Assembly (NCBI GenBank): GCA_947258985.1 | Contig: CAMYKI010000025.1 | Location: 1-63,947 of the forward strand | Origin: an uncultured Acidimicrobiaceae bacterium | GTDB taxonomy: Bacteria; Actinomycetota; Acidimicrobiia; Spongiisociales; UBA5794 | Direction: 5' to 3' | Length of the DNA stretch: 63,947 bases | Position numbers and translations under genes: made by a program | The notes under the pieces: model-generated | What the model saw: only the letters and a program-made list of their open reading frames with translations | Databases searched by the model: none | Told to the model about the DNA's origin: nothing | In this document: positions 1 to 7,154 of the stretch, in pieces | How positions within the stretch are numbered: position 1 is the stretch's first letter | How the letters are laid out: every line of letters starts with the position of its first letter

Positions 1-1
1 T

Positions 2-577
2 GATGATGACGGTTCGATCTTTGAGGATGACATCGCCAAGTTGGCTGCCGCGGGGATCACAAAGGGCTGCAACCCGCCGACCAACGACAGGTACTGCCCG
101 GCAGACCCCGTACGTCGTGATCAAATGGCCTCGTTTCTAGCGCGGGCCCTCGACCTCGATCCGATCACGCCGCCACCTCCGACATCGTCGACGACTACGA
201 CGAGCCCGACCACCTCGACTACCCAGCCGGGGATGTCAGGCGGAACGTTCACCGGGCCAATGCAGTCGGTGCCCGGCCTGACAGGAAGCATCTCATTCGA
301 GGCTACCGCGGGCAATAACGAGGTCTCTGACCTGTCCATCAGTGTGGTGGTCGACAGCTATGCCTGTGGTGGTGGGCTGACCTTGTCGGGCGATGGGACT
401 TCGACATATTTCTTCACCGAGCAGGTCACCGGCGGCTCCTTTGATTACAGCGGCACGTTTGTCGATTGGACGGGGACGTTTACTTCCCCATCCCAGGCAT
501 CGGGAACCATCTCGGGAGATAGCCTGCTGGGCTCAAACTGCGACTGGGGACCGCTGACCTGGACGGCTACTAACTGA
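2..577 (+). CDS. C-terminal part of a secreted SLH-like repeat protein (5' truncated)
   Basis: The reading frame is open from base 2 to the stop at 577, so the N-terminus lies left of the window; 191 residues are visible. Residues 1-53 are one complete two-cysteine SLH-like repeat (DDDGSIFEDDI, then GCNPP, then YCP, then the QMASFLARAL end). A Pro/Thr/Ser-rich linker follows (about residues 54-75, typical of secreted actinobacterial proteins), then about 115 residues of Gly/Ser/Thr-rich beta-type sequence that I do not recognise. A TTG at 41 falls inside the repeat and is not a plausible start. The protein is probably exported and wall associated, like the related proteins at 7155, 40190 and 62901. 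Catalytic function, if any, lies outside the window. Confidence 0.75.
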   Translation, partial: DDDGSIFEDDIAKLAAAGITKGCNPPTNDRYCPADPVRRDQMASFLARALDLDPITPPPPTSSTTTTSPTTSTTQPGMSGGTFTGPMQSVPGLTGSISFEATAGNNEVSDLSISVVVDSYACGGGLTLSGDGTSTYFFTEQVTGGSFDYSGTFVDWTGTFTSPSQASGTISGDSLLGSNCDWGPLTWTATN

Positions 578-626
578 ACCTCGCGGGCGCCTGACCCTTC
601 TGCGTCGCTACGTTCCGCTGGTCTTG

Positions 627-643
627 CCTGCCCGGCGGGCAGG
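627..643. terminator. Short GC-rich hairpin between convergent genes
   Basis: A perfect 7-bp stem (CCTGCCC / GGGCAGG) with a 3-nt loop lies between the convergent ends at 577 (+) and 753 (-). No T run follows on either strand, so this is a terminator candidate by position only. The rest of 578-752 shows nothing coding. Confidence 0.35.
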
Positions 644-752
644 TTGAGGAGGGCGAGGGAAAGGCGCGCTCGCCGCGAGTCCTTTCGCTCGGGCTTTCGG
701 CCGGGTTGGTGCCATCGTCCAACGTGCATCGCCGCGCTCGACCGGGCCGCCC

Positions 753-2132
753 TTAGCCGACGTCCAGTGTCTCGCCCCGTTTGGGGAGATGCGCCTCGAT
801 GCCAAACTCGTCGCGGAACCTCTCCGCCATCGCCTCCCGGCCCTTGTCCTCGCCGTGGACCAGGACTATCTGCTTTGGCTGCGCCTCGGCGACCCACCGG
901 ACCAGTTCGTCCTCGTCGGCATGGGCCGAGTAGGCCTCGAGGCGGGTGACTTCGGCACGCACGTTGATGTCCTTGCCGTGGATGCGGATCCGGTCGACAC
1001 CATCGAGCAGCTTGCGCCCCGGCGTGCCTTCCGCCTGATAGCCGACAAAGGCCACGATGTTCTCCGGGTAGGGCAGTCGGCGCTTCAGATGATGCGGCAC
1101 CCGGCCCGCCGTCGCCATCCCCGAAGCCGAGATGATCACCATCGGGCCCCGCATGCTGTTGAGCCGCTTCGACTCCTCGATGCTGTGGGTGAACTGCAGC
1201 TGCCGGGGCCGCAGCGGGCTAGAACCCGACTGCTCCAGCGCCTTCATCTCCATGTCGTGCTCTTCGTGATGACGGGCGTACATCTCGGTGGCGTCGATCG
1301 CCATCGGGCTGTCGAGGTACACCGGCAGCGACGGTATCCGACCCGCCTCCTCCAGCTCCCGGATCCGGTACAGAATCTCCTGGGTGCGCCCGATGCTGAA
1401 CGCCGGGATCACCAGCACGCCGTCGGTTCCGGCGATCTTGTCGAACACCTGCGCCATCATCTCGTTGGCATCGGCCGTCGGATCCTGATGCGATCGACCC
1501 CCATACGTACTCTCGATGAGCAGCAGATCGGCATCTTGCGGAGGCTGCGGATCCTTCAACACGGGGATGTCCCACCGGCCCACATCGCCGGAGAACGTGA
1601 TCCGGCTGCCGTCCGTCTCGAGAGTGATGTGTGACGATCCCAAGATGTGCCCGGCGAAGCTGAAGCGGGCCCGACCCACCGGCACATCCACCCAATCGTG
1701 ATATTCGACCGGGCGCATCAGCTTCAAGGCCTCAAGAGCATCCGCCTCGGTGTAGAGGGGGAGCGCGGGCTTGTGGCGGCTGTACCCCTTCTTATTGGCG
1801 TACTCGGCGTCCTCTTCCTGAATCCGGCCCGAATCGGGCAGCATCACCGACAGCAGATCCGTCGTCGCCCGGGTCGCTCGCACCGGCCCCTGATAACCGT
1901 GGGTCCCCACCAGCCGGGGTAGGTAACCCGTGTGATCGATATGGGCGTGAGTCAACAACACGCACCCGGGCAGGCCCGCCTCGTAGAAGGGGTCCTTCCA
2001 GTTGAGCTTGCGAACCCGCCGGGGACCCTGGAACAGTCCGCAATCGACAAGCGTGCTACTTCCGTTGGAGCGGACGAGGAAACGGGAACCGGTGACCGTG
2101 TCGGCGCCGCCGAGAAAGGTGATCGTTGTCAT
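753..2132 (-). CDS. Metallo-beta-lactamase/beta-CASP RNase (YSH1-type)
   Basis: 459 residues, the usual size for prokaryotic beta-CASP nucleases of the CPSF-73/TTHA0252 group, which cleave RNA with a dinuclear zinc centre in the cytoplasm. The N-terminus (MTTITFLGGADTVTGS) is typical of the family. The metal motif HAHIDH is at residues 62-67, followed by HILGSSH and FSGDVGR, and a late VHGE histidine motif near the C-terminus. The frame stays open far upstream of 2132, but the family starts at this ATG and the upstream translation is low-complexity antisense of other genes. The divergent DinB gene begins 115 bp away. Nuclease activity is inferred from the family. Confidence 0.9.
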   Translation of the reverse strand: MTTITFLGGADTVTGSRFLVRSNGSSTLVDCGLFQGPRRVRKLNWKDPFYEAGLPGCVLLTHAHIDHTGYLPRLVGTHGYQGPVRATRATTDLLSVMLPDSGRIQEEDAEYANKKGYSRHKPALPLYTEADALEALKLMRPVEYHDWVDVPVGRARFSFAGHILGSSHITLETDGSRITFSGDVGRWDIPVLKDPQPPQDADLLLIESTYGGRSHQDPTADANEMMAQVFDKIAGTDGVLVIPAFSIGRTQEILYRIRELEEAGRIPSLPVYLDSPMAIDATEMYARHHEEHDMEMKALEQSGSSPLRPRQLQFTHSIEESKRLNSMRGPMVIISASGMATAGRVPHHLKRRLPYPENIVAFVGYQAEGTPGRKLLDGVDRIRIHGKDINVRAEVTRLEAYSAHADEDELVRWVAEAQPKQIVLVHGEDKGREAMAERFRDEFGIEAHLPKRGETLDVG

Positions 2133-2246
2133 GGGCTCATGGTAAATGCAGTCTGGCGTCGCCCAGCGCCGTATACAGCGCCCACGAACGCAAGACTTGC
2201 CTGTTGGGCGCTCTACGATCAATAGCAAGCACCCTATGGGAGAGAG

Positions 2247-2732
2247 ATGGAAACCAGAGAGGTCCTCGAGGACGCGTTTGACCGGGTCCAAGGCGGCGTG
2301 CACAGAATCACCGACGGGCTGACGCCCGCCAACCTCGCCTACCGCCCGGACTCGGACGCCAACTCGATCGGTTGGCTGATCTGGCACCTCACCCGGGTGC
2401 AGGACCATCACGTGTCGGGAATCACCGGCCGGCCGCAGGTGTGGGTCGAATCCGATTGGCCGGCCCGCTTCGGTCTGGATCCGGATCCGGAGAATGTCGG
2501 CTACGGCCATTCCAGCGACCAGGTTGGGGAAGTACGGCCGGACGACGAGGTGCACGCCCGCACCCTCGAGTACCTCGCCACAATCACCCCGGACGAACTG
2601 GACCGTATCGTCGACCGACGCTGGGATCCGCCGGTTACGGCGGGGGTGCGCTTGGTGAGCATCATCGGCGACGACACCCAGCACATGGGTCAGGCAGCCT
2701 ACGTCCGCGGCCTCCTCGAGCGACGGGAGTGA
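2247..2732 (+). CDS. DinB/DUF664 family protein
   Basis: 161 residues, the normal length for the DinB-like four-helix-bundle family, which in Actinobacteria includes mycothiol- or bacillithiol-dependent metal-binding transferases. Candidate metal ligands are H47 in the W-H-L-T-R segment and H146 in the D-D-T-Q-H-M-G-Q motif, which sit where the family's His triad lies. A GGGAGAGAG Shine-Dalgarno directly precedes the ATG. It is followed about 40 bp later by the M15 peptidase gene on the same strand and may be cotranscribed. The substrate cannot be told from sequence; thiol-dependent detoxification is the common guess for the family. Confidence 0.85.
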   Translation: METREVLEDAFDRVQGGVHRITDGLTPANLAYRPDSDANSIGWLIWHLTRVQDHHVSGITGRPQVWVESDWPARFGLDPDPENVGYGHSSDQVGEVRPDDEVHARTLEYLATITPDELDRIVDRRWDPPVTAGVRLVSIIGDDTQHMGQAAYVRGLLERRE

Positions 2733-2771
2733 GCTCCGTTCTTTCGCACCGGCTGGTTGTACGCTGGCACC

Positions 2772-3686
2772 GTGACCAGGAGATTCCCGCTGCTGCTGTT
2801 TGCCGCCGTGGTCCTTGCCGGGTGCGCCGGGACCACTGAGGCCACGACGACCACTGTGCCACCGGCGACCACGCTTGTGGCCACGACAACATCGCCGACG
2901 CCGACAACCACAACTGCGGCGCCTCCAGCGGCGCCGACAACAACGACGACCCTGCCGGTGACAACCACAACGGTCTCGCCGTTTGCCCGGCCGGACTGGC
3001 TGGGCACCATCATCCTGCCGCTCGGGCCCGACGGGGAGAACGGCATCCCGCAACCCACCCCGCCAGAGCTCCAGGACCGTCGGCTCGAGACCGTCGACCG
3101 CTTGCCTCCTCCGCCGGACGATCAGTTCGTGGCCACTATCGGGCCGGTTCCCGACGACGTGATCGCCCGATCCACCTGGACCGAGGAATGTCCGGTGACC
3201 CGAGACGAGTTGTCGTACATCAACGTCTCCCATTACGGGTTCGACGGCGAGTTCCACACCGGAGAGATGATCATCAACGCCCGGTTCGCTGAAGACATCG
3301 TTGGCATCTTCGAGCAACTCCACACCGCCCGGTTCCCCATCGAGCAGCTCAAGGTCACCACCCAGGAGGAACTCGACGCGCCACCCACCGGCGACGGCAA
3401 CGGCAGCGGCGCATTCGGCTGCCGTGAGGCCGTCGGATCGAATTCATGGTCACAGCACGCGTATGGGCTGGCGATCGACATCAACCCGTTCCACAACCCG
3501 TACATCAAGGACTGGTTGATCATTCCCGAGTTGGCCGATGCCTATCTGGACCGGGAGCGGGAGCTGCCGGGCATGATCTTCGGCGACGATTTTGTCGTCG
3601 AGGCCTTCGCCGAAATCGGCTGGACCTGGGGCGGCAACTGGAACTCGCTCAAAGACTGGATGCACTTCAGCTACTCGGGCGGGTAG
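2772..3686 (+). CDS. M15-family D-Ala-D-Ala carboxypeptidase-like lipoprotein
   Basis: 304 residues. The GTG at 2772 gives a short hydrophobic signal ending in the lipobox L-A-G-C, so the mature protein should be a lipid-anchored cell-surface protein. A Thr/Pro-rich linker (about residues 24-75) leads to a peptidase M15 (VanY/M15C) domain. The signature SQHAYGLAIDIN contains the zinc ligands H229 and D236, and a second block has D295-W-M-H298 near the C-terminus. The family hydrolyses D-alanyl peptide bonds in peptidoglycan. The TTG at 2757 would add five residues before the basic n-region and is less likely. Peptidoglycan trimming is inferred. Confidence 0.85.
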   Translation: MTRRFPLLLFAAVVLAGCAGTTEATTTTVPPATTLVATTTSPTPTTTTAAPPAAPTTTTTLPVTTTTVSPFARPDWLGTIILPLGPDGENGIPQPTPPELQDRRLETVDRLPPPPDDQFVATIGPVPDDVIARSTWTEECPVTRDELSYINVSHYGFDGEFHTGEMIINARFAEDIVGIFEQLHTARFPIEQLKVTTQEELDAPPTGDGNGSGAFGCREAVGSNSWSQHAYGLAIDINPFHNPYIKDWLIIPELADAYLDRERELPGMIFGDDFVVEAFAEIGWTWGGNWNSLKDWMHFSYSGG

Positions 3687-3697
3687 CCGTAACGGTA

Positions 3698-3718
3698 GCG
3701 ACCCGGGGGGAGGGTCGC
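3698..3718. terminator. Hairpin downstream of the M15 gene
   Basis: A perfect 7-bp inverted repeat (GCGACCC / GGGTCGC) around a G-rich 7-nt loop starts 11 bp after the stop at 3686. There is no T run, as is often the case in high-GC genomes. The remaining intergenic bases to 3902 show no ORF I would call. Confidence 0.4.
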
Positions 3719-3902
3719 CCGTACGCCATTTCTTGGGGCCGTCGAAGTCGCCTGAACCGGGTAGCCAGGTGCGGGTCATCGCTCCCAACAAACCTGAGAA
3801 CCTGAACTCCGAGACTGTAGGTTTGGGGGTGAGGGCAGGGAATCGGGGCGGTGCCGTGCTCGTCCCGACAACGAGCCGACGTACTCGAAAGAGGGGACCA
3901 GC

Positions 3903-4781
3903 ATGACCCGCCGAATCCGCCTACTAATCATCATGACCGCCGTGATCACTGCTGCCGCCGTCTTGCCGGTATCGGCTGCGATCACCCGGTTCACCGACGT
4001 ACCGGACACCAACATATTCGCTGGGGACATCGCCTGGATGGACGAGAACGAGATCACCACCGGATGCGGTCCCGACGTGTTCTGCCCGACTGCGAATGTC
4101 ACCCGGGAGCAGATGTCGGCCTTCATGCACAGGCTCGCAACCAGGCAGGTAGTCGACGCCAAAACGCTCGAAGGGATGACAGCGGCAGACTTCGCCGAGG
4201 CCGGACACAGCCATGCCGGCTACTCCGCCATCGGACACGACCACGACGCTGACTATCTCGGCGTCGATGGAACTGCAGCCGATGCAGACATGGTCGGTGG
4301 GTTTGCCGCCGGCGATCTGATTCGAGTTGCCTCATACAGCTTCTCAGACGACAAGGCTCCCGACGACTATGCCCGGCTCGCCACGTTCGACATCGAGGCG
4401 CCTGTCGATGGCTACTTGATGTTGACCAGCTCGCTCGAATACCACACCGAACTCGCGGTCGAGGGCATCTGGTGTGCCTTCGCCATTGATGGCGATGGAA
4501 CCGTCTACGTTCCGAATTCACCAACCAGCGTCACGGTGAAGACCCACACCGCCCAGAGTTTCGGCACTTGTGATGCTCACGTCGTGGCACCCGTCACAGC
4601 CGGCCCACACACCATCACAATCATGGGGTTCTACACGAGTCTGCTGAACACCAACTTCACGTGGGGTACTGCGTCGGCGTTGTTCCTACCGTTTGGTGCT
4701 TCTGGTGCCCAGCCGGTCGACTTCAGCATGCCTGACCCAGCCCCGACCCAGTCGCCCCCGACCCCCGAACAGCTGCCCTAG
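3903..4781 (+). CDS. Secreted protein with one divergent SLH-like repeat
   Basis: 292 residues with an N-terminal signal peptide (R-R-I-R-L-L then a hydrophobic stretch ending near V-S-A-A, residue 26). One SLH-like unit follows (R-F-T-D-V-P ... GDIAWMDENEITTGC ... FCP ... V-T-R-E-Q-M-S-A-F), more diverged than in the other proteins of this window. Residues 85-125 are rich in H-x-H-D pairs and resemble the repeat stretch before trimeric or collagen-like C-terminal modules. The remaining 165 residues look like an all-beta domain ending in a Pro-rich tail. A GGGGACCAGC sequence precedes the ATG. The role is unknown; a surface structural protein is the simplest reading. Confidence 0.75.
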   Translation: MTRRIRLLIIMTAVITAAAVLPVSAAITRFTDVPDTNIFAGDIAWMDENEITTGCGPDVFCPTANVTREQMSAFMHRLATRQVVDAKTLEGMTAADFAEAGHSHAGYSAIGHDHDADYLGVDGTAADADMVGGFAAGDLIRVASYSFSDDKAPDDYARLATFDIEAPVDGYLMLTSSLEYHTELAVEGIWCAFAIDGDGTVYVPNSPTSVTVKTHTAQSFGTCDAHVVAPVTAGPHTITIMGFYTSLLNTNFTWGTASALFLPFGASGAQPVDFSMPDPAPTQSPPTPEQLP

Positions 4782-4800
4782 AGCGACTCGCCGCAGCTCC

Positions 4801-4928
4801 GAACCCTGGGTTGGTAGCAGTCATTTTGGGTGCTGTGAACCCTGGGTTGGTGGCTGTCGTTTTGGGTGCTGTGAACCCTGGGTTGGTGGCTGTCGTTTTG
4901 GGTGCTGTGAACCCTGGGTTGGTGGCTG
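4801..4928. repeat. 36-bp tandem repeat, three copies plus a partial
   Basis: Units start at 4801, 4837, 4873 and 4909 (partial, 20 bp), each beginning GAACCCTGGGTTGGT. The first copy differs at several bases; copies 2 and 3 are identical. The array fills the space between the SLH-like gene and the convergent pirin gene and abuts the pirin stop codon at 4929. It lacks spacers, so it is not CRISPR. Confidence 0.9.
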
Positions 4929-5948
4929 CTAGGTGTCCTGCATCTCTCGGTGTTCGACCTTGCCGTCGGCGTGTAGGGCGAAGCGGCCGTCAGTGCGGGC
5001 GTGGACCGGGCTGCGGGATGACCACGGCCAGCCGCCGAACTGGGTGCGTTGGTAATCGTCGAATGCTTGCCGGAGTTCCTCCGGCGTGTTCATGACGAAC
5101 GGGCCCATCTGGAACACGGGGGCCCCAATGGGCTGTCCTTGGAGTAGCAGAAACTCAGCCGGTGCGCCGTGGTTTTCGACAACTACCGGCGTGTCGGGGC
5201 GAACCTGGACGCCGATGCCCTTGCGGGCTTCGGTGCCGGCGATTCTGACATCGTCTCCATCGACGAAGTGCAGCATGCGGTTCACCGAGACAGGCGCCTG
5301 CGGTATCTCCCAGCGAGCTCCGCCATCGAGTCGCACTAGCCAGATACCGAGCTGCGAATCGGATCGAGAGCCCCAGGAATCAGGTGGGGGAGATGGGGCG
5401 CGAACCCCGTCGATTTCGCCGGCCATCACATCGATGCTGACTCCCGGGCCTCCGGCAATCGTCGGGATGGCCTCGCTCCACAGCATCGCAAAGTAGGCGG
5501 GCACCATCTTCGATTCGGGCGGCAGGTTGAGCCAGATCTGGAACAACTCCAGCGGGTTGGCACCGTCCTCCCGGATGAGGGGGAACATCTCCGAGTGCAT
5601 AATTCCGGAACCAGTCGTCAACCACTGCACGTCGCCGCCGCCGTAACGGGCGGTTGCACCCAGCGAGTCGGAGTGGTCCACGTATCCGCGCCTGACCACC
5701 GTCACGGTCTCAAAGCCGCGGTGGGGATGCTGGGGGAAGCCGGGGACCACGTCTCCGTGGTACATGCTCCACCCGTCCTGGTAAGAAAAGTCGGAGCCGA
5801 TGCGGCGCCCGTCGAGCGAAGCCACCGGTCCAAGAGCCTCGTTGCCGGCCGGATAGTCGTCGACGTGATGCACAGTCATGATGAACGGGTCGAGCCCCAC
5901 CCACGGGAAGCTCAGCTCAACGACGTCGAGAATCGGGTTTGTGGGCAT
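4929..5948 (-). CDS. Pirin family bicupin protein
   Basis: 339 residues, somewhat longer than the usual 280-300 for pirins. The N-terminal cupin has the family signature F-P-Q-H-P-H-R-G-F-E-T-V-T with a later G-S-G-I-M-H-S-E, giving the His/Glu set that binds the iron in pirins. The C-terminal pirin cupin ends around residue 290 with N-T-P-E-E-L-R-Q-A-F-D-D-Y, followed by a short tail. Bacterial pirins are cytoplasmic; some have quercetin dioxygenase activity and others modulate redox enzymes. Which applies here cannot be read from sequence. The stop codon borders the 36-bp tandem array. Confidence 0.9.
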   Translation of the reverse strand: MPTNPILDVVELSFPWVGLDPFIMTVHHVDDYPAGNEALGPVASLDGRRIGSDFSYQDGWSMYHGDVVPGFPQHPHRGFETVTVVRRGYVDHSDSLGATARYGGGDVQWLTTGSGIMHSEMFPLIREDGANPLELFQIWLNLPPESKMVPAYFAMLWSEAIPTIAGGPGVSIDVMAGEIDGVRAPSPPPDSWGSRSDSQLGIWLVRLDGGARWEIPQAPVSVNRMLHFVDGDDVRIAGTEARKGIGVQVRPDTPVVVENHGAPAEFLLLQGQPIGAPVFQMGPFVMNTPEELRQAFDDYQRTQFGGWPWSSRSPVHARTDGRFALHADGKVEHREMQDT

Positions 5949-6043
5949 GGTGTGTCCTTGTGCAGTGCGTTGGAAGATCGTACGGCCTCAACAAGACAAG
6001 AGATGACGGTTATTCCGCAGGCTCTAGTGGCCGGCCGCCCGGT

Positions 6044-6087
6044 TCTGGCGTACTTCAGCGCCTAATAAGGCCCTGAAGTACGCCAGA
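6044..6087. repeat. Perfect 15-bp inverted repeat in a divergent intergenic region
   Basis: TCTGGCGTACTTCAG (6044-6058) is exactly mirrored at 6073-6087 with a 14-nt A/T-containing loop. It lies between the divergent pirin (start 5948) and DUF1801 (start 6142) genes. It could be an operator, a cruciform or a REP-like element. Confidence 0.8.
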
Positions 6088-6141
6088 CGCGGAAACGCGG
6101 CGCGCGTCCCGGGCAGCTCGTGGAACGGATAGGCTCGCACC

Positions 6142-6582
6142 ATGCAGTCGAAAGCAAAGACCGTTCAGCAGTACCTTTCCGAGCTTTCCGATGACCGGCT
6201 CGAAGCCATCGAGAGTGTGCGGGATGTGATCCTCGAGAACCTCCCCGACGGCTTCGAGGAGGCCATGAACTGGGGGATGATCACGTACGAGGTTCCGCTG
6301 AGCCTGTACCCCAACACGTACAACAAGAAGCCGCTGATGATGGCGGCGCTGGCTTCACAGAAGAACCACATGGCCGTCTACCTCACCGGCGTTTACGCCG
6401 ACAGCGACAGCCGCGGCCGGTTTGTCGACGCCTACAAGGCGACCGGAAAACGTATGGACATGGGCCAATCATGCGTCCGCTTCCGCAAGCTCGACGATCT
6501 CCCTCTGGATTTGATCGGCGAGGCGATCGCGACGCATTCGGTAGACGAGTTCATCGAGATCTACGAGGCATCCAGGTCGTAG
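6142..6582 (+). CDS. DUF1801 domain protein
   Basis: 146 residues matching the small DUF1801 (YdhG-like) fold. The N-terminus has the family pattern T-V-x-x-Y-L-x-E-L-x-x-x-R, with a central E-E-A-M-N-W-G-M-I-T-Y-E-V-P block and the M-G-Q-S-C-V-R-F motif near residue 110. The family is cytoplasmic and of unknown biochemical role. It is divergent from pirin and convergent with the coiled-coil gene, whose stop lies only 5 bp away. Confidence 0.85.
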   Translation: MQSKAKTVQQYLSELSDDRLEAIESVRDVILENLPDGFEEAMNWGMITYEVPLSLYPNTYNKKPLMMAALASQKNHMAVYLTGVYADSDSRGRFVDAYKATGKRMDMGQSCVRFRKLDDLPLDLIGEAIATHSVDEFIEIYEASRS

Positions 6583-6586
6583 CCGT

Positions 6587-7012
6587 CTAGAGAACGGCGG
6601 CGGCCCCGACGGCTATTCCGGTGAGCGAAATCATCAACCCGGCGTTAGCCACGATGTAGTTGCGGGTTTGCTCCCGCATCGCACCGTGGAGATCGTGCAT
6701 GTGATCGTCGAGACGATCCATGCGGTCGTCGATCCTGTCCATACGTTGCTCGACGCGGCCCAGACGCTGGTCGATTGCATCGAACCGCCCGTCGACTGCG
6801 TCGAGTCGTGTATCGATTCCGTCGAGTCGTGTATCGATTCCGTCGAATCGTGCATCGTGGGCGCGGAGGTGATCCTCGATCCGCTCGATGTCGGATCGAG
6901 TGGCCACGGTGTTCTCCGGAGGTAGCTGTTTCATCAGGATCCCGGCGGGTTCGGCACCCAGCACTTCTTCGAGGCGAGCATACAGGAGGTTGCGATCACG
7001 TAGCTCTGACAT
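6587..7012 (-). CDS. Small coiled-coil protein with C-terminal membrane anchor
   Basis: 141 residues from the ATG at 7012, which follows a GGGAG Shine-Dalgarno; an upstream in-frame start lacks this. Residues 40-105 are an uninterrupted series of heptads (R-F-D-G-I-D-T, R-L-D-G-I-D-T, R-L-D-A-V-D-G, R-M-D-R-I-D-D) with I/V/L at regular spacing, predicting a long parallel coiled coil. The last 25 residues (Y-I-V-A-N-A-G-L-M-I-S-L-T-G-I-A-V-G-A-A-A-V-L) form one membrane helix, so it is a tail-anchored protein. The layout resembles DUF1640/CCDC90-like proteins. Function unknown. Confidence 0.75.
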   Translation of the reverse strand: MSELRDRNLLYARLEEVLGAEPAGILMKQLPPENTVATRSDIERIEDHLRAHDARFDGIDTRLDGIDTRLDAVDGRFDAIDQRLGRVEQRMDRIDDRMDRLDDHMHDLHGAMREQTRNYIVANAGLMISLTGIAVGAAAVL

Positions 7013-7154
7013 TTGACTCCCTTGATCGGGTCCTCCAGGGACAAATGTATGGTGCGGGGCTGACACGTTTAGGGTGCGGTTTCAAGTTTTTCGGCTCGAT
7101 CGCCGATGGTATGGCTCGGGCTAGGTTGTCAACAGAGGACAGGAGCGGCGGCGG

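Noticed and set aside
753-3323. A continuous 856-residue minus-strand protein covering the nuclease gene and upstream
   Set aside because: Its N-terminal half is antisense to the DinB and M15 genes and lacks any domain; the beta-CASP family start is at 2132.
4801-4928. Possible CRISPR array
   Set aside because: Repeats are contiguous with a 36-bp period and no unique spacers, and no cas genes are nearby.
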